Of a DNA stretch of 64,000 nucleotides, positions 52,267 to 60,743 are shown one piece after another. Under the pieces are notes generated by a model. The model did no database searches and had not been told where the DNA came from. It saw only the letters and a program-made list of their open reading frames with translations. This stretch comes from an uncultured Nitrososphaerales archaeon. Its GTDB lineage: Archaea; Thermoproteota; Nitrososphaeria; Nitrososphaerales; Nitrosocaldaceae. The translations under genes were made by a program, and so were the position numbers. Numbering within the stretch: position 1 is the stretch's first letter; every line of letters starts with the position of its first letter. The DNA lies in the NCBI GenBank assembly GCA_938030895.1, contig CALHIV010000011.1, positions 62,001 through 126,000 on the forward strand, given 5' to 3'.

Positions 52267-53748
52267 CTACTCCTGTTCAACAGGTAATGTTGCCACACCA
52301 AATATCTCTGGATGAAGATCGTGTATTATCTCGAGTTCCCTAAATATATCTATTGCAGATTTTGTGATCTTATGTGCCTCTTCAGGGTTTACGCCAGTAA
52401 CCTCAGTCCTATCCGGATGATACTTTATCATTATCTTCCTGAACCTTGCAACTACATCGTGCCATTTCGCATCTGCTGGAAGTCCAACCCCTTCCCACGT
52501 GAGCATTTCAAGCAATCTATTCTTCCTCTCGAATATTCTCTCAATCTCCATACTCTCCAATTCTATAACCTTCTCCCTAGGTCGCTCAGCCTTCTTGTTG
52601 AATATGAAGTGCCATCTCCCCAATGTTCTGGTATCCTTCTCCTCTATACTAGCATTGATATCCTCTCCAGATAGGTGCAACCTTATCAGATCCCATATCT
52701 CCTCGTAGTATGTATCTTCCAGATACCTCCAGTTGACCCTCCTCCTCTTCTCCTCCCATACCTCTCTTATCCTTGCCTTCTCCCTAGGGTAGAGTATCCC
52801 TAATGCTATCCTCAAGAGTGTCCACTCCAACTGCTTCTCTCTCCTCATCCTATCCCTCCTCTCCATCTCCTCAGCACTAAACATACTTACGTTATCAAGT
52901 ATTATTGCCTTGGATGTCTCGCTTATCTCTGTTGTAGCAGTGTCTAGGAAGCTCTGATCCCTCTCTATAACCTTGCCATGATGGAGTGTATGGTGTATCT
53001 CTAACCAACTAGAGTCCTTGAGGAAGTCGAACCATGCATTAAGGTATCCCCTTAAAGCTATCATAGCCTTCCTCTGATTCTCGTACGAACCTGCCCATAT
53101 ACCCCTGCTTGTATACTCGGCCCATTCCCTTAGATTCGATGCTAGAGCATCATTTGGATCGAATAGCCTGCTAACCTCCCTTGCCTTTGCTAGTCCAGCA
53201 TTAATGTAGAGTGTAAGCATATATGCTATGCTTGATGAGAAGAGTAGGGTGAATGCATCTATACCCTTGCCATTCACATCATGGATGCGAGGGTCGGCCC
53301 TCCAGGCCTCGAGCAGACCATAACCATAGAATATCTCATTGCTACTAGGGTTGGCCAGTGAGGCGATGTAGCATGTAGGATCGTTGAAGAGTATGAATGG
53401 ACTAGCATACCTATCCCCAGTGCATAGAATCCTTATCCTACCCTTGGAGAGGTCATCGAAGGCCTTGTAGAACTCTCTGCTCTTACCCCCGAGGATACCT
53501 ACTATGGGATCATTAGCCTTCTTGAATAGATCCAAGCCTATACCGCTAAGCATACCCATGCTACTCCTCCATTCCATAACCCCTCTCATATGATCTATGG
53601 CAGAGCGAATATACTCGTAGAAGGAGTCATCCTGTAGGCTATCCTTATCCTTGCCCCATACTAGCACATACTCTACCTTACCTTTAGCACTCCTCATCAT
53701 AGAGGTCAGCTCCTCAGCCATTATACTGCCCTCGCCTAGGTAGAGCAA
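52267..53748 (-). CDS. Large protein with C-terminal J domain
   Basis: 493 residues. The last 75 are a J domain: WHDVVARFRKIMIKYHPDR with the HPD motif at about residue 444, preceded by the linker helix KNRLLEMLTWEGV. The first 170 residues are a mixed alpha/beta region (VEYVLVWGKD, RIRILCTGDRYASPFILF, NEIFYGYGLLEAW) that I cannot place. A faint resemblance to a PLD/TrmB-like ligand domain is only a guess. The middle is helical and charged (MERRDRMRREKQLEW). The J domain implies recruitment of DnaK/Hsp70. The TTG start is about 27 bases after TTTATATAAA; an ATG nine codons later is the alternative. Confidence 0.75.
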   Translation of the reverse strand: MLYLGEGSIMAEELTSMMRSAKGKVEYVLVWGKDKDSLQDDSFYEYIRSAIDHMRGVMEWRSSMGMLSGIGLDLFKKANDPIVGILGGKSREFYKAFDDLSKGRIRILCTGDRYASPFILFNDPTCYIASLANPSSNEIFYGYGLLEAWRADPRIHDVNGKGIDAFTLLFSSSIAYMLTLYINAGLAKAREVSRLFDPNDALASNLREWAEYTSRGIWAGSYENQRKAMIALRGYLNAWFDFLKDSSWLEIHHTLHHGKVIERDQSFLDTATTEISETSKAIILDNVSMFSAEEMERRDRMRREKQLEWTLLRIALGILYPREKARIREVWEEKRRRVNWRYLEDTYYEEIWDLIRLHLSGEDINASIEEKDTRTLGRWHFIFNKKAERPREKVIELESMEIERIFERKNRLLEMLTWEGVGLPADAKWHDVVARFRKIMIKYHPDRTEVTGVNPEEAHKITKSAIDIFRELEIIHDLHPEIFGVATLPVEQE

Positions 53749-53806
53749 CAGTTACTCTATCCCATCTCGTTTATATAAAACATATTACTGTACCTCTGCT
53801 AGTGCT

Positions 53807-54205
53807 ATGGGTAATATAAGATTGGATAGGGAGGGTACAAGTACAGGTATAGATACAGGTACAAGTACAGGTATTCTAGAGACCATACTCAAGATGCAGA
53901 GAGAGTACATGGAGATGATCAAGGATGATGGTAGGTTGGGTAAGAGCAGAGAGGAGAGGATATCCCAACTATGCACTGCAATAATACATGAAGCCTGCGA
54001 GTTGCAGGATCTAACAGGCTGGAAGTGGTGGAAGAAGAGGAGAGATCATGTATTCGATGAGGAGAAGGCGAAGGAGGAGTTGATAGATATCTGGCACTTT
54101 GTTATACAGGCTACGATAGAGCTTGGTATGGATGCTAATGACGTTCTCAACGCATATACAAGGAAGAATATTATAAATAGGGAGAGGCAGTTGGAGGGCT
54201 ACTAG
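53807..54205 (+). CDS. All-alpha dUTPase/MazG-like nucleotide pyrophosphatase
   Basis: 132 residues. After a Thr/Gly/Ser-rich N-terminal 20 residues, the helices carry HEACELQDLTGWKWWKK and EELIDIWHFVIQATIELGM, which give the EExxE-like and ExxD metal motifs of dimeric dUTPases. YTRKNIINRERQ at the end is also typical. It probably hydrolyses dUTP or related nucleotides to keep uracil out of DNA. It is divergent from the J-domain gene. Confidence 0.82.
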   Translation: MGNIRLDREGTSTGIDTGTSTGILETILKMQREYMEMIKDDGRLGKSREERISQLCTAIIHEACELQDLTGWKWWKKRRDHVFDEEKAKEELIDIWHFVIQATIELGMDANDVLNAYTRKNIINRERQLEGY

Positions 54206-54406
54206 TACTATTATTGCCACTGTTAATGAGTGGCCTTCTTGCATTTGCGTATGGTATCTACCAATACTACTCTTGCCAGCAACATCGACTGATTTAGAGC
54301 AAGTACAAGAGCAAGGGAATATAAGATAGATATTAGCAAATAGTAGCAAATAGACTCGCTACCAGATCATGCTACCAGATCAGTTGCATAACGAATGAGG
54401 GGCAGG
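54206..54406. other. Intergenic region, nothing recognised
   Basis: Spacer between the convergent dUTPase-like and LEA-2-like genes. No credible frame, tRNA or strong hairpin seen. Confidence 0.4.
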
Positions 54407-54919
54407 TTAGAACTGCTCATCGAATTGGACTGGTATTATGCTCCATGCAGTCTCTATCTCTGCAGTGCCCTTGATACTCCAATCAACACCATTCACATCA
54501 CCCCTTATGAGTTTATTCCATGAACTATCGATGCTGGGCGAGTAGTTGAACGTAAAGTCACTGCTCAGTGTTGTTGTCTGTCTAGTGAAGATCGGAGGTC
54601 TACCTACCAATGCGACGTCCTCATATGAGAGGAAGTTCTTCCCGAGTGTAACACCATCCACACTAACCTCATAATCTATCTTGGATACGGTGACTATCTT
54701 ATCGGTATTGTTAGTTATGCCAAAGTTTATGGTTATAGTCATCTTGTTGTTGTTGAAGTCAACATCCTTTATGCTAACTCCCTGTATGCGTATCTTTACG
54801 GCCTCTGATATCTCCCCCTCCTCTATAACCGTTCTATACCATGCAGCCATGAATATAGCTACCATTACTACTGCTGCTCCTACCACGACCATCTTGCCTC
54901 TCCTTCCTAAGGTCAGCAA
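54407..54919 (-). CDS. Membrane-anchored LEA-2/WHy-like domain protein
   Basis: An N-terminal anchor helix (VVVGAAVVMVAIFMAAWY) preceded by Arg/Arg/Lys, then a beta-rich domain of about 125 residues. ITINFGITNNTDKIVTVSKI followed by YEVSVDGVTLG is the signature-like core of LEA-2/WHy domains, which occur in archaeal stress and surface proteins. The TTG start is about 28 bases after an AAATAATAA box; an internal ATG nine codons later with GGAGAGG ahead of it is the alternative. Likely faces the outside. Confidence 0.75.
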   Translation of the reverse strand: MLTLGRRGKMVVVGAAVVMVAIFMAAWYRTVIEEGEISEAVKIRIQGVSIKDVDFNNNKMTITINFGITNNTDKIVTVSKIDYEVSVDGVTLGKNFLSYEDVALVGRPPIFTRQTTTLSSDFTFNYSPSIDSSWNKLIRGDVNGVDWSIKGTAEIETAWSIIPVQFDEQF

Positions 54920-55049
54920 CTCAGACCGATCTAATTATAGTAGGGGTTATTATTTATCTTTGCCTTGCTTACATTACATTATCTTATCTCTACCTTACCT
55001 CTATGATTCATGCAAGGTTATTATATTGCTATAAGGATTATCATTAATA

Positions 55050-55511
55050 TTGCTTATACACGAAGCGTTGATAACATGGGCACATCTGCTCGCTGCAAGC
55101 ATATGGGTTGGAGGCACGCTCTTCCTAGGCCTAGTTATTGCTCCAGTGCTTAGATCTGATCTTAACGATATTCAGAGGTTCAATCTAACTGTTAGGATAG
55201 GGAAGAGGTTCAACAAGGTTGCTGTACCTACAATAGCGGTACTTTTAGCAACAGGTGTATACAAGGCAGCAACAGTATCAGAGTTCTTGCTTGGCACTAT
55301 GTATGGGAGCATACTCTTCGTTAAGGTAGGGGTTGTGATCTCAATGCTTATAACTTGGCTAGTTCATGCAAAGGTCTCCAATGTAAATATAGATGTAAAC
55401 GATTCTGTAAACCTTATAAGGGTTAGGAGAAGAGCAGTACTACTTGGGAACATGCTTGCTGCTCAATCTGTTACAGTACTCTTCCTTGCTGCCATGCTAG
55501 ATTCATTCTAA
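55050..55511 (+). CDS. CopD/DUF2269-like four-helix membrane protein
   Basis: 153 residues with four membrane helices: TWAHLLAASIWVGGTLFLGLV first, then AVPTIAVLLATGVYKA, ILFVKVGVVISMLITWLVHA and GNMLAAQSVTVLFLAAM. HLLAASIWVGG is typical of CopD-type copper resistance proteins, where the His may bind metal or haem. The TTG start is at the predicted transcription start (TTATTATATT box about 26 bases earlier) and no ATG is available before the helices. A copper role would suit a blue-copper organism but is not shown. Confidence 0.75.
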   Translation: MLIHEALITWAHLLAASIWVGGTLFLGLVIAPVLRSDLNDIQRFNLTVRIGKRFNKVAVPTIAVLLATGVYKAATVSEFLLGTMYGSILFVKVGVVISMLITWLVHAKVSNVNIDVNDSVNLIRVRRRAVLLGNMLAAQSVTVLFLAAMLDSF

Positions 55512-55520
55512 CCTAATCTA

Positions 55521-55560
55521 GAGCATAGATAGGATGGATAGGATGGATAGGATGGATAGG
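55521..55560. repeat. GGATAGGATG tandem repeat
   Basis: Four near-identical GGATGGATA/GGATAG units between the convergent CopD-like and rtcA genes. No other feature seen in the gap. Confidence 0.6.
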
Positions 55561-55561
55561 A

Positions 55562-56632
55562 TTATGCAGGCTCTATAGTAACCTGATATACACTCATACC
55601 ATTATTACTCCTCTTCTCTATACTATACTTGCATGAGGTTATCCTGCTAGCAGTGTATAGATTGGTATCAAGGTGCATGGATACACTACTGACTGTATAC
55701 CTTGATGTACCATCTGCAAGGCTCAATGGTAGCACAAGCATGTCTGCAAGGTTTGTGTCTACAGTTGCATTACTCGTATATGACTCAAGAAACTTGGAGG
55801 CTGCAGATGCACCTACCTCCTCTGCCCTCTTACCCTTCTCCCCTATCGCATCCCCTCCTATGAAAGGTCCGTAATCGCTACTGCAGTAAACCAGCAGGGA
55901 TGAGCCTGGTGATGCTGCTGGCTCTAGCGATGCTGATGTATGAGCGCATCTGACCCCTTCCCTCTCAAGCCTTGCAAGTGCACCTGCAACCTGACGCTCC
56001 GCAACATGTCTTGGTAGGTTAGAGCATACACTAACTATCCTTGCATCAAGCCGTGGAGCACTAACCAGATCCATAGCCTTAACCCTAGTGCATGGTTCTA
56101 TGGATACATGTACTACACCTCCACCTATAGGGTAGTAACCCCTCCTCTCAACAGATATGCTGAACTCTATGCCTAGGGCTTTGAATGCTGGTTTAACCAC
56201 ATGCCTCATATAGTCCAATGTTGGACTCCACTTCACATCTGTACCTCCAACGATCTCCATCCCAAGCCTCTTCCCAGATATGCTTACAGCAGGTATCAAT
56301 GCTTGGAGGATCAGGGTTATGCTACCTGCAGTCCCTATATCGATCCTCTTCTTGCTACTTGTGCTATTGCTCTCCATCTCCATTGGTAAGAACCTTATCG
56401 TGCTAGAGCCTACCTCAACATTCTCTGCTCTTGCATTGAATATCTCTGCAAGTATCTTCACCGCAGCAGCATGCTGTGGTCTAAGCCCAGGATTGGGTCT
56501 CTTTGCCCTTATGTTAAATACCTCTATCGGTCTCTTGGTTATGACAGAGAGTGCTATAGCGGTTCTAAGTATCTGCCCCCCTCCCTCTCCATAAGATCCA
56601 TCTATCCTTATGATCTCCATGCCATGACCCAT
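55562..56632 (-). CDS. rtcA: RNA 3'-terminal phosphate cyclase
   Basis: Converts RNA 3'-phosphate to 2',3'-cyclic phosphate via an adenylylated His. IDGSYGEGGGQILRTAIALS opens the protein, with RPNPGLRPQHAAAVKIL, GTAGSITLILQALIP and VGASAASKFLE also matching RtcA. Length 356 is normal. The start may be four codons later at MEIIRIDGSYGEG. It complements thpR at 7.5 kb, which acts on such cyclic ends. Confidence 0.95.
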   Translation of the reverse strand: MGHGMEIIRIDGSYGEGGGQILRTAIALSVITKRPIEVFNIRAKRPNPGLRPQHAAAVKILAEIFNARAENVEVGSSTIRFLPMEMESNSTSSKKRIDIGTAGSITLILQALIPAVSISGKRLGMEIVGGTDVKWSPTLDYMRHVVKPAFKALGIEFSISVERRGYYPIGGGVVHVSIEPCTRVKAMDLVSAPRLDARIVSVCSNLPRHVAERQVAGALARLEREGVRCAHTSASLEPAASPGSSLLVYCSSDYGPFIGGDAIGEKGKRAEEVGASAASKFLESYTSNATVDTNLADMLVLPLSLADGTSRYTVSSVSMHLDTNLYTASRITSCKYSIEKRSNNGMSVYQVTIEPA

Positions 56633-56705
56633 CCTATCACTGCAGATTTAACTACCTTTGCATTGTAGGTTTATTTATTTAGAGGTATGCTCACGAATCT
56701 ACTAT

Positions 56706-57266
56706 ATGAAGGGACTGCTTGTAGGGAGGTTCCAGCCATTCCACCTTGGGCATCTTAGTGCTGTAGAGTATGCCTTGAATATGGTAGATACGCTCTGGAT
56801 AGTTATAGGCTCTGCGGATAAGAGCCATGAGCCTAGGAACCCATTCACAGCAGGTGAGAGGTTGGAGATGATAAAGTATGCACTAGATACGCATGGGATA
56901 GATGCTAAGAGATGGCATGCAGTACCTGTCTATGATGCTAACATACACTACCTCTGGATCACACAAGTTAACATGCTAGTGCCTAGATATGATGTTGTCT
57001 TCACCAACGATAGATTCAGCATCATGCTATTCGAGGAGTATGGAAGGGGCAAGGAGGTTAGATCTGTGCCTCTACTCAACAGGGTAGAGTTCTCTGGAAC
57101 TGAGGTTAGGAGGAGGATTGCCCAGGGGGAGGATTGGAGGAGTATAGTACCAGAGCAGGTAGCAAGGGTTATAGATGAGATAGATGGTGTAAGGAGGGTA
57201 AGAGCACTTCATAGCATAGATGGTTCTGCTCATAAACATGATCATGGCATACATAATAATGGGTAA
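56706..57266 (+). CDS. nadM: Nicotinamide-nucleotide adenylyltransferase
   Basis: Archaeal NMN adenylyltransferase of NAD synthesis. LLVGRFQPFHLGHLSAVEYA carries the (H/T)xGH-type motif, NPFTAGERLEMI binds NMN, and FSGTEVRRRIAQGEDW is the C-terminal ATP motif. The body is 170 residues, with a His/Asn/Gly tail. TATA-like TTTATTTATTT is centred about 28 bases before the ATG; a longer in-frame version is rejected. Confidence 0.95.
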   Translation: MKGLLVGRFQPFHLGHLSAVEYALNMVDTLWIVIGSADKSHEPRNPFTAGERLEMIKYALDTHGIDAKRWHAVPVYDANIHYLWITQVNMLVPRYDVVFTNDRFSIMLFEEYGRGKEVRSVPLLNRVEFSGTEVRRRIAQGEDWRSIVPEQVARVIDEIDGVRRVRALHSIDGSAHKHDHGIHNNG

Positions 57267-57330
57267 CACCTGCTGTAATTAGCATACCATAGCAATAGGT
57301 TTATGTAAGAGTACAGGCAAACTCTTGCCT

Positions 57331-58452
57331 ATGATGTATCCACCAGAGTATCTAGTGATGATCCCTGGACCAACGAATGTACCATACAGGGTTATGCAGG
57401 CCATGCTTGCACCTATAATAAACCATAGGAGCGATGACTTTAGAGTATTGCATAGATCGCTGCAGGAGAAGCTAAAGCATGTATTCCAGACGGAGAATGA
57501 TATAATCGTATTGACTACAAGTGGTACTGGAGCAGTCGAGGCATCTGTAGTCAATCTTATACGTAAAGGAGATAGGGTGTTGATCCCAGTCAATGGGGAG
57601 TTCAGTGAGAGATTGGCAAAGATGATAGAACTTGCTGGAGGAGAGGCTATAAAGGTTAGAGCGCCATATGGTAGCATACCATCCTATGAGCAGGTTAAGG
57701 AGGCATATGATAATAACAAGGATATAAAGGCATTATATGTTGTTTATAATGAGACCTCTACAGGTACAAGGATAACGTGGCTTGACAGGGTTAAGGATCT
57801 AGTAGCAAGGGACGACTCTTACTTCATAGTAGATGCTGTATCCAATCTGGGCGGTGATGATCTGCCAGTGGATAGATGGGGTGTTGATATATGTGTTACA
57901 GCAAGCCAGAAGTGCCTTGCTGCACCACCAGGCGTTGCGCCACTCTCATTGAGTAAGAGAGCCATAAAGTTCATGAAGGATAACCCTCCAAACACACTGT
58001 ACCTTAACCTGCCAAGGTACCTGAAGTACTATGAGGAGAATGCAGAGACACCATTCACGCCAGCACTGCCATTGTACTTTGCGCTACATGAAGCACTAAC
58101 CATAATAGAGGAGGAGGGTCTTGACTCAAGGATAAACAGGCATAAAGAGTGTGCTAAGGTATTCTACGATAATCTAGCAAAGATGGGGTTCGAGCACTTT
58201 GCTGAGCAGTCATGCAGATCATATACAGTGATAGCACTAAAGTACCCAGATGGGTTAGATGATAAGAGGTTCAGGAGCACTCTGGCAAATGAGTTCAAAG
58301 TGTTAGTAGCTGGGGGATTCGGCGAGTTGAAGGGTAAGATATGGAGGATAGGCTGTATGGGCGAGGTCAATGGCTACCATGTCAAGAGGACCCTCTCATC
58401 TATAGCATCAACACTGGAGATGTTGAATGTAAAGGCTACCCCTATAGCCTGA
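57331..58452 (+). CDS. Class V aminotransferase (serine-/alanine-glyoxylate type)
   Basis: PLP enzyme. IPGPTNVPYRVMQAM near the start, TTSGTGAVEASVVNL, FIVDAVSNLGGDDLPVD and the PLP lysine in TASQKCLAAPPG match the alanine-glyoxylate/serine-pyruvate aminotransferase group. Length about 374. The substrates could be glyoxylate, alanine or serine, which sequence cannot decide. A TTG two codons upstream coincides with the predicted transcription start and is a possible alternative. Confidence 0.9.
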   Translation: MMYPPEYLVMIPGPTNVPYRVMQAMLAPIINHRSDDFRVLHRSLQEKLKHVFQTENDIIVLTTSGTGAVEASVVNLIRKGDRVLIPVNGEFSERLAKMIELAGGEAIKVRAPYGSIPSYEQVKEAYDNNKDIKALYVVYNETSTGTRITWLDRVKDLVARDDSYFIVDAVSNLGGDDLPVDRWGVDICVTASQKCLAAPPGVAPLSLSKRAIKFMKDNPPNTLYLNLPRYLKYYEENAETPFTPALPLYFALHEALTIIEEEGLDSRINRHKECAKVFYDNLAKMGFEHFAEQSCRSYTVIALKYPDGLDDKRFRSTLANEFKVLVAGGFGELKGKIWRIGCMGEVNGYHVKRTLSSIASTLEMLNVKATPIA

Positions 58453-58610
58453 TATTTTAATACTGATGATGGTAGGGTTATGGTAAGGTAGGGTTATGGT
58501 AGTGGTAATAGTGCACATCCCATCCTATGACCTTACCCGCTATATCCCTATCATCCTCGATCACAACCATTGGTTTAAGATTAATAAGGGAGCATCATAA
58601 AGCCATATGC

Positions 58611-59441
58611 ATGCCATTCAGTAAGGGTTCTCTACTACTTGTGGATTACACTGCTACAGTGAAGGATACAAATGAGGTTATAGATACAACTAGTGAGGAG
58701 GAGGCAAAGAAGCATAACATCCACGACCCTAACAGGGTGTATGAACCTAGGCTTGTATCGGTTGGTGATGGCTGGGTACTGAAGGGATTCGATGAAGCGT
58801 TGCTCAACGCAAACCTGAATGAGGAGATTACAGTAGATATACAGCCAGAGAAGGCATTTGGTGTTAGAGATCCAAACAAGGTTAGACTCATCCCATTAAG
58901 GAAGTTAGGGGAGAAAGCAGATGAGGTGAATGTTGGCGATATGATAGAGATAGATAATAGGGTAGGGATAATAAGATCGATAAGTTCTGGAAGGGTACAG
59001 ATAGACTTCAACCATAGGCTTGCTGGTAGGACTATAACGTATAGATTCAAGGTACTCAAGATGCTTGAGGATGATATGGAGAAGGTAACTGCGCTGATAA
59101 GGAGGAGACTCCCAGTAGATGTAAATAAACTAGGTCTGTCGCTAAACTCTCCTACTGGTACTCTAGAGGTTCTGATACCAAAGGAGTACTATATGCAGGA
59201 GGGTCTGCAGGTTATAAAGCGTGCTATAGCCAATGATATCTTCAGGTATGTACAGAATGTAAAGGGCATAAGGTTCGTAGAGGTGTATGAGAGGGAAGAG
59301 ACTAAGAAGGAGGGAGAGGGGGAGGGAGAGAAGGAGAAGGTTGAAGGGCGAGAGCATACAACTGTAGAAGAGAAGGGGCGAGAGCAGGTGCAGGCACAAC
59401 AGCAAGAACAGCAGGTACAGATACAAACAGAGGAGAGATGA
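58611..59441 (+). CDS. FKBP-type peptidyl-prolyl isomerase with extended C-terminus
   Basis: An archaeal SlyD-like FKBP: GSLLLVDYTATVKDTNEVID, GWVLKGFDEALLNANLNEEI, PEKAFGVRDPNKV and DFNHRLAGRTITYRFKVLKM are present, with the insert-in-flap domain between. A further alpha/beta region (about residues 155-240) is found in long archaeal FKBPs. The last 45 residues are Glu/Lys/Gln-rich low complexity. The start MPFSKG is about 28 bases after an ATTAATAA box. Cytosolic folding catalyst. Confidence 0.92.
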   Translation: MPFSKGSLLLVDYTATVKDTNEVIDTTSEEEAKKHNIHDPNRVYEPRLVSVGDGWVLKGFDEALLNANLNEEITVDIQPEKAFGVRDPNKVRLIPLRKLGEKADEVNVGDMIEIDNRVGIIRSISSGRVQIDFNHRLAGRTITYRFKVLKMLEDDMEKVTALIRRRLPVDVNKLGLSLNSPTGTLEVLIPKEYYMQEGLQVIKRAIANDIFRYVQNVKGIRFVEVYEREETKKEGEGEGEKEKVEGREHTTVEEKGREQVQAQQQEQQVQIQTEER

Positions 59442-59590
59442 TACGAGTAGGGCGATCCAATATAGGCATAGATAGCGTATAGATAGATAGATAGAGATAG
59501 TGTATAGATAACTATGCTGAGAGCAGCAAGAGAGGGGAAGTTAATAAGATGGAGAATCATTATCCCATATAACTAGTGTAGGAAAGGGGA

Positions 59591-60532
59591 ATGAGTACAA
59601 GATCTTGCACATATTGTAATGCTGAGAGCGTATACCATAGGAGATACTCTGGGGAGTATCTCTGCTCTAGATGCTTCACCAGATCTGTGCAGAGGAAGGT
59701 TGCTAGGACCATCTCAAGATACTCTATGATCAAGCATGGGGATAGGGTTGCTGTTGCTGTCTCTGGTGGCAAGGATAGCCTAACCCTTCTCCATATACTG
59801 AGCAAGAGTGCTAAGAGGCATGGTAATGAACTTGTAGCAATAACTATAGATGAGGGTATAACAGGCTATAGGGATGAGTCATTGAGGATTGCAAGGGAGT
59901 TCGCATCAATGCTAGGGATCGAGCATATAACCATACCATACAAGGAGCTGTTTGGCAACACGCTTGAGGAGGTACTCAAAGCAAGGGATGAGAAGGCTCT
60001 CAGGATGAGCTCATGCTCGATATGTGGAACGTTCAGGAGGAGGGCAATGGATACAGCTGCAAAGGTCGCTGATGCAAATGTCCTAGCGACTGCCCATAAC
60101 CTAGATGATATGCTCCAGACGTTCATAATAAACATCTCTGCTGGGGATGTGGAGAGGATAGCATGGATGTACCCTGAGCCTGTAGAGTATGCAGATGGGT
60201 TAAGGAAGATAAAGCCATTACTCGAGGTCTATGAGCATGAGATAGCATTCTATGCCCTGATCAACGATATACCATTCCAGAGCGAGCAGTGCCCATACAT
60301 GAACGAGGGTATAAGGAGTAGTATAAGGGAGTTTCTTAACACTCTAGAGCAGAGGCATGCTGGTATAAAGTACAATATGCTCAACAGCATACTGAAGGTA
60401 TCCAAGGTACTTAGGGATAATATGGAGTTCAAGAGGAATAGATGTAGTATATGCTCTAGGGAGTGTAGTAATGATGATGGGATATGCTCATCGTGTATGC
60501 TTGTTATAAGGTTAGATGATGGTAGTAAGTAG
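59591..60532 (+). CDS. ttuA: tRNA 2-thiolation enzyme, TtuA/Ncs6 (NcsA) type
   Basis: Thiolates uridine in tRNA with sulfur from a ubiquitin-like carrier. An N-terminal zinc ribbon (CTYC...CSRC), the PP-loop AVSGGKDSLTLLHIL, SCSICGTFRRRAMD (catalytic/cluster Cys pair), ATAHNLDDMLQTF and a C-terminal zinc site (CSIC...CSSC) are all present. Length 313 is normal. A GGGG-rich stretch precedes the ATG. Part of the tRNA modification content of the window. Confidence 0.94.
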   Translation: MSTRSCTYCNAESVYHRRYSGEYLCSRCFTRSVQRKVARTISRYSMIKHGDRVAVAVSGGKDSLTLLHILSKSAKRHGNELVAITIDEGITGYRDESLRIAREFASMLGIEHITIPYKELFGNTLEEVLKARDEKALRMSSCSICGTFRRRAMDTAAKVADANVLATAHNLDDMLQTFIINISAGDVERIAWMYPEPVEYADGLRKIKPLLEVYEHEIAFYALINDIPFQSEQCPYMNEGIRSSIREFLNTLEQRHAGIKYNMLNSILKVSKVLRDNMEFKRNRCSICSRECSNDDGICSSCMLVIRLDDGSK

Positions 60533-60536
60533 AGGG

Positions 60537-60647
60537 GTAGAGGAGGGATAGGGGTATAGAGTAGAGGAGGGATAGAGGTAGGGGTAGAGATTATTCTAAA
60601 GAAATTGCTATCTTTCATGCTTCAGGCATAGAGTAGAGGAGGGATAG
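60537..60647. repeat. GTAGAGGAGGGATAG repeated three times
   Basis: The 15-base unit occurs at 60537, 60561 and 60633 in a G/A-rich tract after ttuA. One strand is G-rich (AGGGATAGGGGTA) and might form unusual structure. No gene seen. Confidence 0.6.
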
Positions 60648-60743
60648 GGGTAGAGGTATTTGATGGTGGTTTATACATTTAGAGATAGAGATAAGTAAGA
60701 TACTGCTCTAAAGATTTAATATAGCGACCTCTTAAGGTTGGGT

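Noticed and set aside
51996-53748. Integrated mobile element beside tRNA-Gly
   Set aside because: No integrase, no second attachment-like copy of the tRNA 3' end and no mobile genes follow; only the small 5' duplication is present.
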